Shown here: positions 12,944-13,332 of the stretch, piece by piece
How positions within the stretch are numbered: position 1 is the stretch's first letter
Layout: each line of letters begins with the position of its first letter
Assembly: GCA_035352715.1 (NCBI GenBank)
Contig: DAOPYE010000071.1
Span: forward strand, 1-13,332
DNA from: DAOPYE01 sp035352715
Lineage (GTDB): Bacteria; Acidobacteriota; Holophagae; Holophagales; Holophagaceae
Length of the DNA: 13,332 nucleotides
Direction: 5' to 3'
Notes under the pieces: model-generated
The model's input: only the letters and a program-made list of their open reading frames with translations
Told to the model about the DNA's origin: nothing
Database searches by the model: none
Translations under genes and position numbers: made by a program

Positions 12944-13332
12944 ATGTCCAGATACAACGCCCTGTTTCTGCTGGCTGTGGCCTCGCTAGCCGCCCAAGAC
13001 CCCAAATGGCTGGCCAAACAACCGGCGTTTGGACAGACCAAGCCGCTCATCCGCACCGATGAACGATGGGAAGCCGAGCGGGGAAAGATCTGGATTGGGG
13101 TTTCCTTTATCTACGAGGCGACGGAACGGCACAAAAAGAAATTCTGTGGCGCAACGCCTGGTACGGCAGGAACAAAAGAAACCTTCATCGGCGGATTATC
13201 GGAAGGCATCAACAACCAGGTGGTGGAATACATCACGGAAACAGACGCTGTCTATTGGCTTCCGGCCTCGGGATGGAATGGGATATCAGACACCATCGTG
13301 CCGACCTGCGAATCCGCCAAGGAAATACGCCT
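12944..13332 (+). CDS. Unrecognised secreted protein, N-terminal part (runs off the window)
   Basis: An open frame continues to the end of the window without a stop, giving about 129 codons from ATG 12944. The start MSRYNALFLLAVASLAAQ is a short but clear signal peptide with probable cleavage at SLAA-Q. TAGG lies 7-8 nt upstream. An in-frame ATG at 12926 (beginning MLDRRL) is an alternative without a visible ribosome binding site. The mature part holds KIWIGVSFIYEATERHKKKF, two cysteines (in KFCGATPG and VPTCESAKE) that could form a disulphide, and an aromatic segment VYWLPASGWNGI. I recognise no family. GC is about 55% over 13021-13320 by hand count, against 70% at 6541-6600 in thrA, with codons such as ATA, TTA and AGA that are rare in the neighbours. 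This suggests recent acquisition or low selection for codon use. Confidence 0.6.
   Translation, partial: MSRYNALFLLAVASLAAQDPKWLAKQPAFGQTKPLIRTDERWEAERGKIWIGVSFIYEATERHKKKFCGATPGTAGTKETFIGGLSEGINNQVVEYITETDAVYWLPASGWNGISDTIVPTCESAKEIR

Noticed and set aside
1..13332. CRISPR arrays, insertion sequences, rRNA or tRNA genes, integrases, toxin-antitoxin or defence systems
   Set aside because: No regularly spaced repeats, transposase motifs, RNA gene structures or defence protein motifs were seen on either strand.

Overview
High-GC bacterial chromosomal DNA (about 67-70% GC in the main genes) holding housekeeping, sensing and amino-acid biosynthesis genes. The combination of a TypA GTPase, a PilT-type retraction ATPase, KdpDE, a fused aspartokinase-homoserine dehydrogenase, and an E. 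coli-style Asd suggests a Gram-negative type IV pilus-bearing bacterium. Holophagae-like Acidobacteriota is my best guess, but the sequence contains no phylogenetic marker that settles it.

Layout. Positions 1-311 (minus) hold the N-terminal end of typA/bipA. A divergent intergenic region separates it from pilT (486-1724, plus). pilT converges on a minus-strand unit reading leftwards from about 5650: a small predicted secreted protein (5255-5650), kdpD (2449-5193) and kdpE (1746-2456). No kdpFABC genes are visible, so the K+ sensor pair is separated from its usual pump targets within this window.

From about 5800 to 12765 (plus) lies a compact threonine operon: thrA (fused AK-HSD), thrB, thrC, asd and a PhzF-family protein. 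thrA/thrB and thrB/thrC overlap by ATGA, asd has a strong ribosome binding site, and the phzF-like gene starts 2 nt after asd. Together ThrA, Asd, ThrB and ThrC supply every step from aspartate to threonine.

The most striking element is the thrA leader (5810-5976). A short unannotated open frame ends in the peptide MTTTKTTTTR just before a stop codon. It is followed by a GC-rich hairpin with a short T-run, whose 5' arm can pair instead with a segment beginning 3 nt after that stop codon. This is the architecture of a ribosome-mediated threonine attenuator, read here directly from the sequence.

After phzF there is a short intergenic stretch with a perfect inverted repeat. The window then ends inside an unrecognised secreted-protein gene (from 12944) of clearly lower GC (about 55% over 13021-13320 by hand count).
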